The notes beneath the pieces were generated by a model that worked only from the letters and a program-made list of their open reading frames with translations, was not told the origin of the DNA and did no database searches. Below, one piece after another: positions 24,213 through 34,989 of a DNA stretch of 64,000 nucleotides. Each line of letters opens with the position of its first letter. The first letter of the stretch is position 1. The position numbers and the translations under genes are program-made. Source of the DNA: Rhododendron vialii (Eukaryota; Streptophyta; Magnoliopsida; Ericales; Ericaceae); NCBI RefSeq assembly GCF_030253575.1, contig NC_080568.1:33445001-33509000 (forward strand), written 5' to 3'.

Positions 24213-24686
24213 CATTGGCGGAGCTGTGTAGGAGATGGGGTGGCCAAGGGGATGGGTGGAGCATTAACTCTTTAGACTCCTACTTTGGACTTTTTATTTT
24301 GGGTTTCACATGCGATTTTTTGTTTTTAACAAAAGAAACCTTATTCTAATCTGGGAAAAATGGGATGAGACTGGTAAGATTTGAACCACCACCTGATGCA
24401 AGGAGTATAAGACGCCCACCACTTGACTGTCAATCCATTGGCCACATTTGAAGTGAGATAACGCTCCCGACAAAAAAATTAAAGTGGAATAACACTCTCT
24501 GTCATTTAAAAATTTTTCTTTTTCAAAACACTACATTTTCTGATTTTGATAGTCATGAGGACTTTTTTTTTCTTATACTTAAATTTTTTATATACTTAAT
24601 GAATGTTCAAAAGTTCATTTTGTGTCGCATTTTTTTCCTCCCCTTAGTTCGACCCCTCCCAGGTACACATCCTGACTCCACCACTG
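24213..24686. mobile_element. hAT-like non-autonomous element, 474 bp
   Basis: The ends are cattggcggag and ctccaccactg, imperfect inverted repeats of the CAGTGGCGGA type. The 8-bp sequence gactagag stands on both sides (24205-24212 and 24687-24694). Two paralogous regions, near 27823-27832 and 29501-29512, show the unoccupied site ggactagagtat with a single copy. An element with matching ends and an 8-bp duplication is at 44182-44852. Confidence 0.85.
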
Positions 24687-24694
24687 GACTAGAG

Positions 24695-26224
24695 TATACT
24701 AAGCTATTAGGATCAAAATACATAGTACGATTCCCTGACTGTGGTGCCCGCGATATCACCACATTTCTGGGGAAACAAATGGACGTACGAAAAAGTATGC
24801 TTTTGAAAATAGTCCATCCATTTGAAGCAAATGGCGAAATCGCATTGCAGCCACAACTGGATCAAACTACTATTTCTCACAGAGGTTTTTCACATTGGGC
24901 TCTCCCCTGTTTGTACTTGAAGTAATTTAGTCCTCTATGTTTATGTCCTAAATGCAATTTTTTGTTATGACTACTACGTTTTGAACCCTTAATTTCTTTG
25001 CCTCTTCGCTCGTAAGGAGTATTAAAACTTGTTCCACGTCTATTGATTATCACTTCTAAAGCTAGCACATGAACGGTGAACCTAATTGACATCTCTACTC
25101 TTTTCCGATTAATTTCAAGGTGAATGCTATAACAAAGTCCAAACCAAAAAAATAAAACAAAGGATTCATGGTTGCCCCACGCAACGCCGAGTACTCTTGG
25201 GATTGCAGAAGCAGAGACGTTCCTCTACCAGAATGCTCTTATTTTAAGAGATAACAATCCAAGACATGTCATGTTATTTTCAAAATAGTTAATGCACTAA
25301 ATCGATTTGTAGAAGCATTTTGGCAGATTTTGTTTTACATTTGTCCTAATAATGCTCTATTTTTCTCCATTGGGAGGGGCTGTAGATCCAACCGTCCATC
25401 TTGGTGCGGACAGCTTGGATTTAATCCGAGCCGTCCATTGTCGAGATGGACAACCGGATTAGGCGCACTACACGTGTAGTGCGGGGGTGCTGTTTGTACC
25501 ACAATTAAGATTTCCATTTTCACCCGTCAATCTGGCGACACGTGGCAAGGGTAGATATGGGCAGGTAAGAGGATAGAATGGACTTACCTTAATAATTTAG
25601 AATCGATGGTGAAACTACAGAAAGTCTTGTCCGTCGATTGGCCTACACATGGCGTGTTCCGAGGGCCCCTTTGATCCGTCGATCAGGGGACAGATGGCAA
25701 AAGGAATTGGATCCCATGATCCCACGATTGAAGAGGACGATAACCGCAATTAACGAGATAATTTTCTCAACGTGGGCATGATCGGCAGTTGGAGGAAGTT
25801 CTTAATCAGAAATCAAGGGAGTTTTTCAACTGCCACTTTGGGGGGAAGATTTGAATTCAAATGTAAGGAGGGCTTATTTAAGAACAAGTCAGTAGCAGTT
25901 TCAAGGACACAAAAACAACGCCAATCAGGCCTTTATCTTTTCTTTTCTAGGAGTAGAATTAACTTGTAATTGTTCACTCAATCATCTCGATTGGTTGTTC
26001 TTCTACTTTGAGGGTTAATAAAGTCCATTTTGTTAATCTTCTTCCATACTTCATCCACTTCATTGTTTGTTTCCAAAGAAGTCCTGAAATACGGCAAGGA
26101 ACCAAACTCCACTTTTTACACCCACATTCCAGCAAACCTCGAATACAATTTCCCGTCGATTCTCCGTCGATTGGAAAGAAAACAAGAATTTTGGTAACAG
26201 GTGCACTACAGCACCCCCGGATCC
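24695..26224. other. Duplicated upstream region, no gene seen
   Basis: 24695-24900 is paralogous to 27827-28200 (shared blocks such as tttctggggaaacaaatgga and gtgaaatcgcattgcagcc). The rest, 24900-26224, has no supported exon. A block near 25380-25460 (ccgtccatc, ccgagccgtcc) resembles the GC-rich MITE family. Confidence 0.5.
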
Positions 26225-26455
26225 AAAATCTTGTTTTCCCGCGGACAATGGTAAGGAAATAAGCAGGAAGGTTGGTATACCATATTTCCGAACGCGAGTT
26301 CTTGTACTTAATTCGATACAAGCCTACAGGGTGTTAGCGACTTGCGATAAGCTATGTATATACATCGCTTTTCACGGTAAGCTTACTCGATATACAGTAC
26401 CTACAATCGCATATGTACTAACTAAGGAATTCAAGAGGGGGAAAAAATTGTGAAT
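26225..26455 (-). pseudogene. Receptor-kinase 3' fragment plus intron fragment
   Basis: 26225-26345 matches the first part of the 950-bp array unit (ggaaggttggtataccatattt, ggtgttagcgac). 26363-26455 matches 38568-38640, an intron and the exon edge of the receptor-kinase pseudogene (shared blocks aagcttactcgatatacagt and acctacaatcgcatatg). The two pieces sit side by side here and also at 38101-38668, so both ends of the array region carry the same gene debris. Confidence 0.65.
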
Positions 26456-26716
26456 TCATTTCTATCAAAATCACATTCAAAAATTGAGGAAACATATTAA
26501 AACTCGTAGAGCATGTTTTTTTATTTATTGGAGGATAAACATACATAAAGGGGGGGTGGCAAAAGTCCACCATTCTATATACTGCTAGTATATATGCAAA
26601 TACCCCTTAAAATTTATTTTATCACAAACAACCCCTCATTATTGTAAGTACTATCTTGGATATATCAATTTCGCCAAAGAGGTTTCATAACGCCTGAAAT
26701 TGAGCATAACAGCTTC

Positions 26717-27525
26717 TCATGGTGGAGTAGGAGTAGAACAGCAAGGGCAACATTCGCCCGGTGGCGGAGGAAAACAACACACACAAGCAGGACATATCGG
26801 CTCATCTGCCTGAAGAAGTTCTGCATGAAAACAAAGAAACAAGAAATGAATGACATTAAAAAAAAGACAAGAAAGAGAAATAAAAAAAATAATAAATCTT
26901 AAAAGTTGTTTTCTTGTTTTTAGATCCCGCGTTTTGTTTTTTGCGAAAAACATCTTTAGGAGAAAGTTTTATGAAAACCGTCTATTTTGTAGAAGCTTTG
27001 GTGTCCCATCCAATTAGACTGTTGTCTCATTCAAGTTGAACGGCCGATTATGATGGTTATTTCATTCAAGTTAAAGGACCATCTGAGATAACATTGGAAT
27101 TATGTAGATACTTTATTCCATTACAAAATCATGCGGTTAAGATTAATTATTGAATCACTTTGATTTTATCGTGCATGATCCACCACAACAAACCTAACGA
27201 ACGGATCCAATTAGGTTAGACAGTGAGCCACAAGGCCCAATTGGACCATTAAGTCCCAAAGACGAGCCACTTATTTACTACAGAAAATAAAAGTTTAGAA
27301 AGCTACCAACACAAAAAATAAAAATAAAAATAAATGAATGCATTGTGAAAACACCCATCGTTTCACAACCTGTTCATTGTTTTTGTTTTTTGAAAACACG
27401 AAATGAAAACGGAAGCTACCTCGTTGAGTCAATCGAGCAGCTTCACATGATGTTACCATAGGAGACAACACCATGGCAAAGATGATGAGTGTCACCAAAA
27501 GAGTTTTGTGGGATTTACTTTCCAT
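26717..27525 (-). CDS. Small secreted Cys-rich peptide gene, diverged third copy
   Basis: Exons 27420-27525 and 26717-26820 join in phase 1 to 69 residues. The signal peptide MESKSHKTLLVTLIIFAMVL is almost that of copies 1 and 2. The mature part reads DEPICPACVCC, FPPPPGECCPCC, STPTPP and stops 8 residues earlier. All eight cysteines are kept while spacer residues have changed (RP to AD, A to F, S to E, R to P), which suggests constraint on the Cys scaffold. A TATA box is at 27601-27611. No function is assigned. Confidence 0.75.
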
Positions 27526-28076
27526 TGCCGATGACAATTCAACAAGCAAGTAGCAACGAAGTCGATGATCGATCGCCTCATCTACTGCAACGTTCAGAGC
27601 ATATATATAGGGAGCCAGGGAGGGTTTTTTAGTCAACAGTTTATCACGTAGTTTGTTATTTGCAAGTTATGTTCATCAACCGTGATTTTTGAATTGAAAG
27701 TTCCAAGTCCATGGTTGGGTTTGGAAATTAAGAGCTTTACTTTTCTCCTTGGAGATTTTTGAAGGCATTTATGAACTTCAAGGACTTTTTTTCAGTATAG
27801 GCGTCTCTCCGGTCGATTTTGTGGACTAGAGTATGCCGAGCCATCAGGCCTAGAGCTTTCAACAATCCTCAGCTGATTAGTTCTTTCATATAACTTGTCG
27901 TGTAAATCACCCGATCCATTGAAAAAAATAGTACGATCCCCTGACCGCGGTGCCTGCGATTTCACAACGTTTCTGGGGAAACAAATGGACAAAAAAATAT
28001 GCTTTTGAAAATAGTCCACCCATTTGTAGCAAGTGGTGAAATCGCATTGCAGCCATAATTGGATCAAACCAACTAC

Positions 28077-28170
28077 AATAAGTCTACGGCCCCGGTGTCC
28101 GTAGGGAAAACATCGAGTTCACTTTAATTCTAAGCCCCGGTGTCTGGGCGTAGACTTATTGATCAAACTA
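28077..28170. mobile_element. Tiny inverted-repeat insert, about 85-90 bp
   Basis: aataagtctacg near 28077 and cgtagacttatt near 28155 are inverse ends, each followed inward by a ccccggtgtc-type block. The flanks are gatcaaacc and gatcaaact. The paralogous site at 24860 lacks the insert, while the copy at 29740-29850 has it. Confidence 0.55.
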
Positions 28171-29277
28171 GCATTTCTCACAGAGGTTTTTCACATTGGG
28201 CGCTCCCCGGTGTCTGAACCCTTTCTTTGCCTCTTCGCTTGTAATGAGTATTAAAACTTGTCCCACGTCTATTGATTATCACTTCTATTTTTTGGTTAGG
28301 TACATTTCATTTTGTTTTCCCAAGGATAATATAAGGAAATAAGTAGGAAAAACATCGGTTAGCTATAATTTGCTAAATCCTTTGTTTTGGAAGGTTGGTA
28401 CACCATATTTCGTGACGGGACTTCTTGTATGTAATTCGCGAGGATGTTAGCGATTTGTGGTAAGAGAGCTGGGAATTGAAATGAGAGTGATACGAATGTT
28501 TTACGGATATAATTTATTTTTTGACCAATTGAGAGTAAAATGGTCATGTATTTTGATGTACAAAATATTTTTCATCGAAATCAATTCGGTAGAAAAATAG
28601 ATTGGACAAGCTTTATAACGGTTTAAACCACGTGCAAACGGAGTTCGTGAGTGTCTGTGGCAAGTTCACAAAGTTGGACTTGTTTGTGCAGTGTTCAGGA
28701 TGCACCCGAGGCGCATTGAAATGCGCCTGGGCGCATAAGATTGCGCCTGAGGCGCATTAATGCTGCATAATATGTCAAACTTTGAAAACTTGCCCTAGAC
28801 ACTCCCGAACTCCAATTTGTATGTGGTTTGAGCCATTAGAAAGCTTGTCCAATTTACTTTCTAGCCCAAGTAGTTAGGATCAAAAATCATTTGTACATCA
28901 AGGAAGTGACCACTTTACCATCGATGGGTCAAAATAAGATTTATTCCAGTAAAACGCGTGTATATTTCTCATTTTAAAATGGATCAAAACCCATTCTATA
29001 TCAATAGATAGTGTTTTTAAAGTAGCGGAATCCAACCATAAAAATATTTGCATTCTGTTCATGAAAACTGGGTAGAAATAAGACAATTACAAAAATCGTC
29101 GAAGCCATTAAGGCTAAAACACATTTTACGTTTCATTTGGTAATCAAATCCCTAATTCTAAGGTATTTCTTCTTTGTATAAGTGTTTCACAGTATTCATA
29201 GAGTATCCACACTTCATCAAAGCTTACAAAAACGATTTCATCATCCACATTCGCCCAAAGTGGGGCTAAATCCTTTG

Positions 29278-29365
29278 TATTGTGGGATTTACTTTCCATT
29301 GCCGATGACAATTCAACAAGCAATTAGCAACGAAGTCGATGATCGATCGCCTCATCTACTATAAC
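29278..29365 (-). pseudogene. Fragment of a fourth Cys-rich peptide gene (start region only)
   Basis: 88 bases match 27505-27592: the leader, the ATG and about six codons (MESKSH). The sequence then joins abruptly, at a ttgt overlap, to array repeat sequence. The upstream region 29370-29760 is also paralogous to 27670-28070, so a larger block was copied and broken. Confidence 0.8.
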
Positions 29366-31911
29366 GTACATCAGCCGTGTTGTTTGAATTTGAAAGTTCC
29401 AAGTCCATGGTTGGTTTTGAAATTAAGAGTTTTATTTTTTTCGGTGGATGAACTTCAAGGACTTTTTTTCAGGATAGGCTTCTCTCCGGTCGACTTAGTG
29501 GACTAGAGTATGCCGAGCCATCAGGCGGGGAGCTTTCAACAATCCTGATCAACTCATTACTTCTTTTGTATATCTTGTCGGGTAAATCATCGATTAAAAA
29601 AAATAGTACGATCTCCTGATTGTGGTGCCTGCGATTTCACCACGGTTCTGGGGAAACAAATGAACGAAAAAAGTATGCTTTTGAAAATGGTCCATCCATT
29701 TGTTGCAAGTGGTGAAATCGCATTGCAGCCATAACTGGATCAAACAAACTATAATAAGTCTCGGCCCCGGTGTCTATAGGGAAAACATCGAGTTTGCTTT
29801 AAGTCTATGCCCATAGTGTCTGGGCGTAGACTTATTGATCAAACTAGCACTTCTCACAGAGGTTTGGATAAGAAAATCATTTGTACATCAAAATAAGTGA
29901 CCATTTACCCTCGATTGGTCAAAATAAAATTTATTCCAGTAAAACGCGTGTATGTTTCTCATTTTAAATTAGATCAAATCCCATTATATATCAGTAGATA
30001 ATGCCTTTAAAGTACTAAAAGATGATGGAATCCAACCAAAAAAATATTTGCATTCTGTTCATGAAAACTGGGTAGAAACAAGACAACTACAAGAATCGTC
30101 GAAGCCACCAAGTCTAAAACACGTTCTATATTTCATTTGGTAATCAAATCCCTAATTCTAAGGTATTTCTTTTTTGCATAAGTATTTCACATTGTTCATA
30201 GAGTTCCACACTTACTCAAAGGCTCAAAGCTAAGGAATAACCATTTCATCGTCAGCATTTGCCCAATGCGCGGGGCTAAATCCTTAGTTTTTGGGAAGGT
30301 TGGTACACCATATTTCGGAACGTGCGTTCTTGTACATAATTCGGTTGGGTGCTAGCGACCTGTGGTTAGAGAGCTGGGAATTGAAGGCTCTATATCCACA
30401 GGAACCATTTCCATTGAGAGCTGGGAATTGAAATGAGAGCGATACAAACGTTTTACGGAAATAATTTATTTTTCAATCTATTGAGGGTAAAATGGTTGTG
30501 TGTTTTGATGTAGGAAGTAGTTTTCATTGAAACCAATTCGGTAGGAAAATAAATTGGACAAGCCTTCCAATGGTTCAAATCACGTGTAAATCGGAGTTCA
30601 GGAGTGTCTGAGGCAAGTTCGCAAAGTCAGACTTATTGTGTAGGGTTCAGGATGCGCCTGAGGAGCATTGGAATGCGCCTGGGCGCATAAGATTGCTCCT
30701 AAGGCGCATTAATGATGAATAACTTGTCGAACTTTGAAGACTTGCCTCAAACACTCCTGAACTCTAATTTGTGCGTGGTTTGAGCCGTTAGAAAACTTGT
30801 CCAATTTACTTTCTAGCCCAAGTAGTTTGGATAAAAAAATCATTTGTACATAAAAAAAGTGACCATTTTACCCTTCATTGGTCAAAATAAGATTCATTCC
30901 GGTAAAACGCGTGTATGTTTCTTATTTTAAATTGAATCAACACCCATTATATATCAATAGATAATGCTTTTGAAGTACTAAAAGATGGTGGAATCCAACC
31001 ATAAAAATATTTGCGTTCTATTCACGAAAACTGGGTAGAAACAAGACAACTACAAAAACGTCGAAGCCACCAAATCTAAAACATGTTCTACATTTCATTT
31101 GGTAATCAAATCCCTAATTCTAATGCATTTCTTCTTTACATAAATGTTTCGCATTGTTCATAGAGTATCGACACTTACTCAAAGCTTAGGAAAAACCATT
31201 TAATCATAGGCTTTCGCCCAAAGCGCGGGGCTAAATCCTTTGTTTTGGAAGTTGGTACACCATATTTTGGAATGTGCGTTCTTGTACTTAATTCGCTAGG
31301 GTTCTAACGACCTGTGGAAAGAGAATTGAGAATAGAAGGCTCTATATCTACAATGACCATTCCAATTAAGAGCTAAAAATTGAAATGACAGTGATACGAA
31401 CGTTTTACGAAAATAATTTAATTTTTGACCAATTGAAGGTAAAATGGTCATGTAATGTAGGAAGCATTTTTCATTGAAACCAATTCGGTTGAAAAATATA
31501 TTTGAAAAGCTTTTTAACGGTTCAAACCACGCGTAAATCGGAGTTCGAGAGTGTTTGGGCATGTTCGCAAATTCGTACTTGTTGTGCAGGGTTCAGCTTG
31601 CGCCCGAGGAGCATTGAAATGCCCCTGGGTGCAAAAGATTGCTCCTGAGGCGCATTAATGATGCATAATATGTCAAACTTTGAAGACTTGCCCCAGACAC
31701 TCCCGAGTTTCAATTTGCGCGTGGTTTGAGCCATTAGAAAGCCTTTCCAATTTACTTTCTAGCCCAAGTAGTTTGGATAAAAAAATCATTTGTACATCAA
31801 AAGAAGAGACCATTTTACCCTCGATTGGTCAAAATAAGATTTATTCTGGTAAAATGCGTGTAAGTTTTTCATTTTAAATTGGATCAACACCCATTATATA
31901 TCAGTAGATAA

Positions 31912-32740
31912 TCTATACTACTTCTTTTAAAAGCACGAAGAAATTTTCTACTTTTTAATTTTCACAAATGCCCCCAAGAATTTTTGTGAATTTCTGTTCT
32001 ATATCCTACAATCCTTCTTTTATCTGCCAACTGCCAAGTGCCCCTTGGTAAATGACACAATGTCGAAGGAACTTCCGGAACAGAAAAATTACTACAGCCA
32101 ACGAGAAAGTTACACCCCTTGGTAAATGACACCCCTTGTCAACTGAGGCCACTTGCCGCCGAAGAATAAATTACTTCCGGAAATGCTTCACCATTCCATT
32201 CATCTACTCCATGGAACTCCTGTTGCCAACGAGAAAGTTCGAAAGCGCGAGCCCATCCACCTACTCCACATGCCGACGAAGTACTTTTGCACAGAGAGAT
32301 CCAAGTATCCAATTGCCAAAATCATACCGACTCTTACCGCCATCAAATGTCACTGCCAAACAGAAATCCAAACGAAAGTAAGATAATTATTCAGTTTTCC
32401 TTCCTGCCTCTAATTGAACCATTATCCCCTGCCCCCCTTTCAAAGACATAGTCAGGCATTATCGTCCACCATATTCACTGTGCCATTTGCACACAAACTG
32501 TTTGACAAAATGTTTCTTTGATAAATGAGGTTTTCATTTCACGCCGTAGCCCAATGTCACTTCACATGTACAAATACAAATTGGCATGCTATTCTTCAGA
32601 ATTCTCCACTTAAAGTGATAACTACTATTTGGTGGGAAAACATCGATGGGAATGAAAGCGCAATTATGTACACCATAGGATGGGTCTTAATTGAAGATCG
32701 ATCAACCCATACTGAAATAATCACCCCGGACATACAAGAA

Positions 32741-32829
<89 letters not shown>

Positions 32830-34989
32830 GGAATGAAAAATTGGTACAATTGTTCATCATTTCAAGTTGATAGAATTCTGAAGTCTTTCTCTCTGATGAA
32901 AGAAAATTAAGGAATTAATAAAAGAGAAAGCTCAAGTGAAATCCCTCACCGCAATGGAATTTAAACCTTGCGCCGTCCCCAACGGGTGCCACGTACCTTA
33001 CGGTAATAGAATTTAAACCTTGTGTCATCCCCGATGACAACGGGATTTTAACTTTTCGTCGCTTCACGGCATTGGAAGAAGAAATGGGAATCTTTATCTT
33101 GAAAGAAATGTGGAGAGGTAAAGAGAAAGAAGAGGAGGGGCTCAGAACCCATGCTTGGAACTTGTACAGAAACTATCTTTTGCTCTGTGATTTCCCTATT
33201 TAGTTTTGCTTCTGCCTTCTTCACAATTGAGTGCTTTCTTCCAAAATAATTCACTCTCTCCCTCTCTGAAGTAATTGGCCCTATAATTTTATTTCCTGTA
33301 AAGAGCTTCCCATTTTCTTATAATTGGTTGGGTGAAGACCATGACAATAGGTAGTGCACATATCAGAGGCCCAAACTACAAATGAATTAATTTGTTGAAA
33401 CATAAAAAGGTTGATTAATATGAGACAAATCCCCTATACCTATCTCCGTAATAGTCAGCCAAATAGGGTGTCATGATGTCAAATTGTCTCATTATATAAT
33501 GTATTCTATAATGTAATGTACTAATGTGTAACTGGCTTAAAGGTGGGGTATGGCACCCCATCTCAAGCCTTGCTTTCATCACTGGTTGCTGCCTATTATG
33601 TTAACGTGATCAATCAAGTAAGTAGGAGTGTAAAATCTAGGAGATGAAACATCTTGAAGGCGAGCTCTATGTTGTAGCATCTATTCGATATCACTTATGC
33701 AGCTTACTATCTCTTTTGTTTTTATTCACTCCATTCAGGTACAATACTAAACCTTAAGTGTTTCCAGAGTCTCACATCTTTAGATCAACAAATCTGAGTT
33801 AGGAGAGTGGTGTAAAGTCCAATCAGATCTCGACCACCTCAATTATTGCATCAATGAGTGTTTGGTGGCCAAGGACATCAAGGTATAATTATTAATGTTA
33901 CTAAAAATCTCTTGGCAAATAAAAGATCCTTAAGAGTTCATTTTCCAATGATACCTGTTACTACCATGAATCTATGAAACTCTCCTTCGCAAAAACCCCT
34001 TTTGACTAATGACTAGGTGTGCTTCAATTTATCCATTACTGAAGTTTGATGAACTTTTGCATGTTACAAGTATTCTAAAATTCTGTCCATTACCCCATTT
34101 GTATTGCACACGGTGCATTAGAATTGGTTTGAAACCACGAGTAATTGTCTTTTTTTTTTGTTAATTTGTTCATGCGTTCTTGAATACCTGACTTATTCCC
34201 ATTGATTCACATCAGAGATATGCTTGTGGATTAATATGTTTGCAGTTGTAATATGGATTCTACTATATTTGCAATATTGTTACTATAATTTTTTAATCCA
34301 CGATATAGTTATTCCTTAGATTCCTTGTCAAAATTATCCTTATCAACAATCCTGGTTGTTGCTTTTCCAGGATCATATCACAAGCATTTCATTATGCCCA
34401 CCTTCTTGTTCCAACAAGATTGTCAAACCAGCACCCAGTTAGTCAAAGATAAGATAGCTTTGTAAACTAACACTCATTTAGTGTTTGTAAAATAGTAGCT
34501 TGATGTTGGATGATCCTAAAAAAAAAGCTACATTGTGTAGAATAAATAATGACAAATTTTGCTCGAAGATTAACGCAGGTTGCAATTTTTTGATGACGAG
34601 ATTATCTAAAGGAACATTAGATGTCGTGTTTAGAAGGAATACTCTTTTAGTCTATTGCTACCCGAGAATACTGAATCCATCGCTCCAACAACTATGTCAA
34701 TATGCCTTCAAAAAGTTTGAGAGATTCCTGATACAAAGTATTAGAAGGCTGATCCATACTTAGTTGACAGGAAACAAAGCATTGCAATTATTTAGGCGTT
34801 GGTGTGTTTTTTTTTGTTCTTCTGCTAATGATGAGTGATCCAGAGCAAAACGAATCCTTCGAGTGCACTTCCATTTATGTTGTTATTTGGAAAATTTTGA
34901 ATTTTCATCACATGTTTGTTTTGTGTAAAAATAACACAAGATTTATAAATAGTCTACGTGCCACGTGCAACGCATGTGCTCCTCACTAG
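31912..34989 (+). mobile_element. Non-autonomous Helitron, 3,078 bp
   Basis: It starts TCTATACTACTTC and ends CTAG, inserted exactly between A (31911) and T (34990). Eleven bases before the end is a hairpin: CACGTGC (34962-34968), loop AAC, GCATGTG (34972-34978), with one G:T pair. Other units of the array show the empty site gataatgc without it. No Rep or helicase coding region is seen, so it needs an autonomous partner. The interior includes a (CT)n run of about 40 units and some open frames (32136-32386, 34500-34763) that I do not recognise. Confidence 0.93.
32745..32827. repeat. (CT)n microsatellite inside the Helitron
   Basis: About 40 perfect ct units. The Ser-Leu repeat reading frames across it are not genes. 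Confidence 0.97.

Noticed and set aside
24599-24925. 108-codon plus-strand open frame
   Set aside because: It crosses the end of the hAT-like element and its target duplication, so it cannot be one old gene.
32525-32836. 103-codon open frame
   Set aside because: Its end is only the (CT)n microsatellite inside the Helitron and the rest matches nothing I know.
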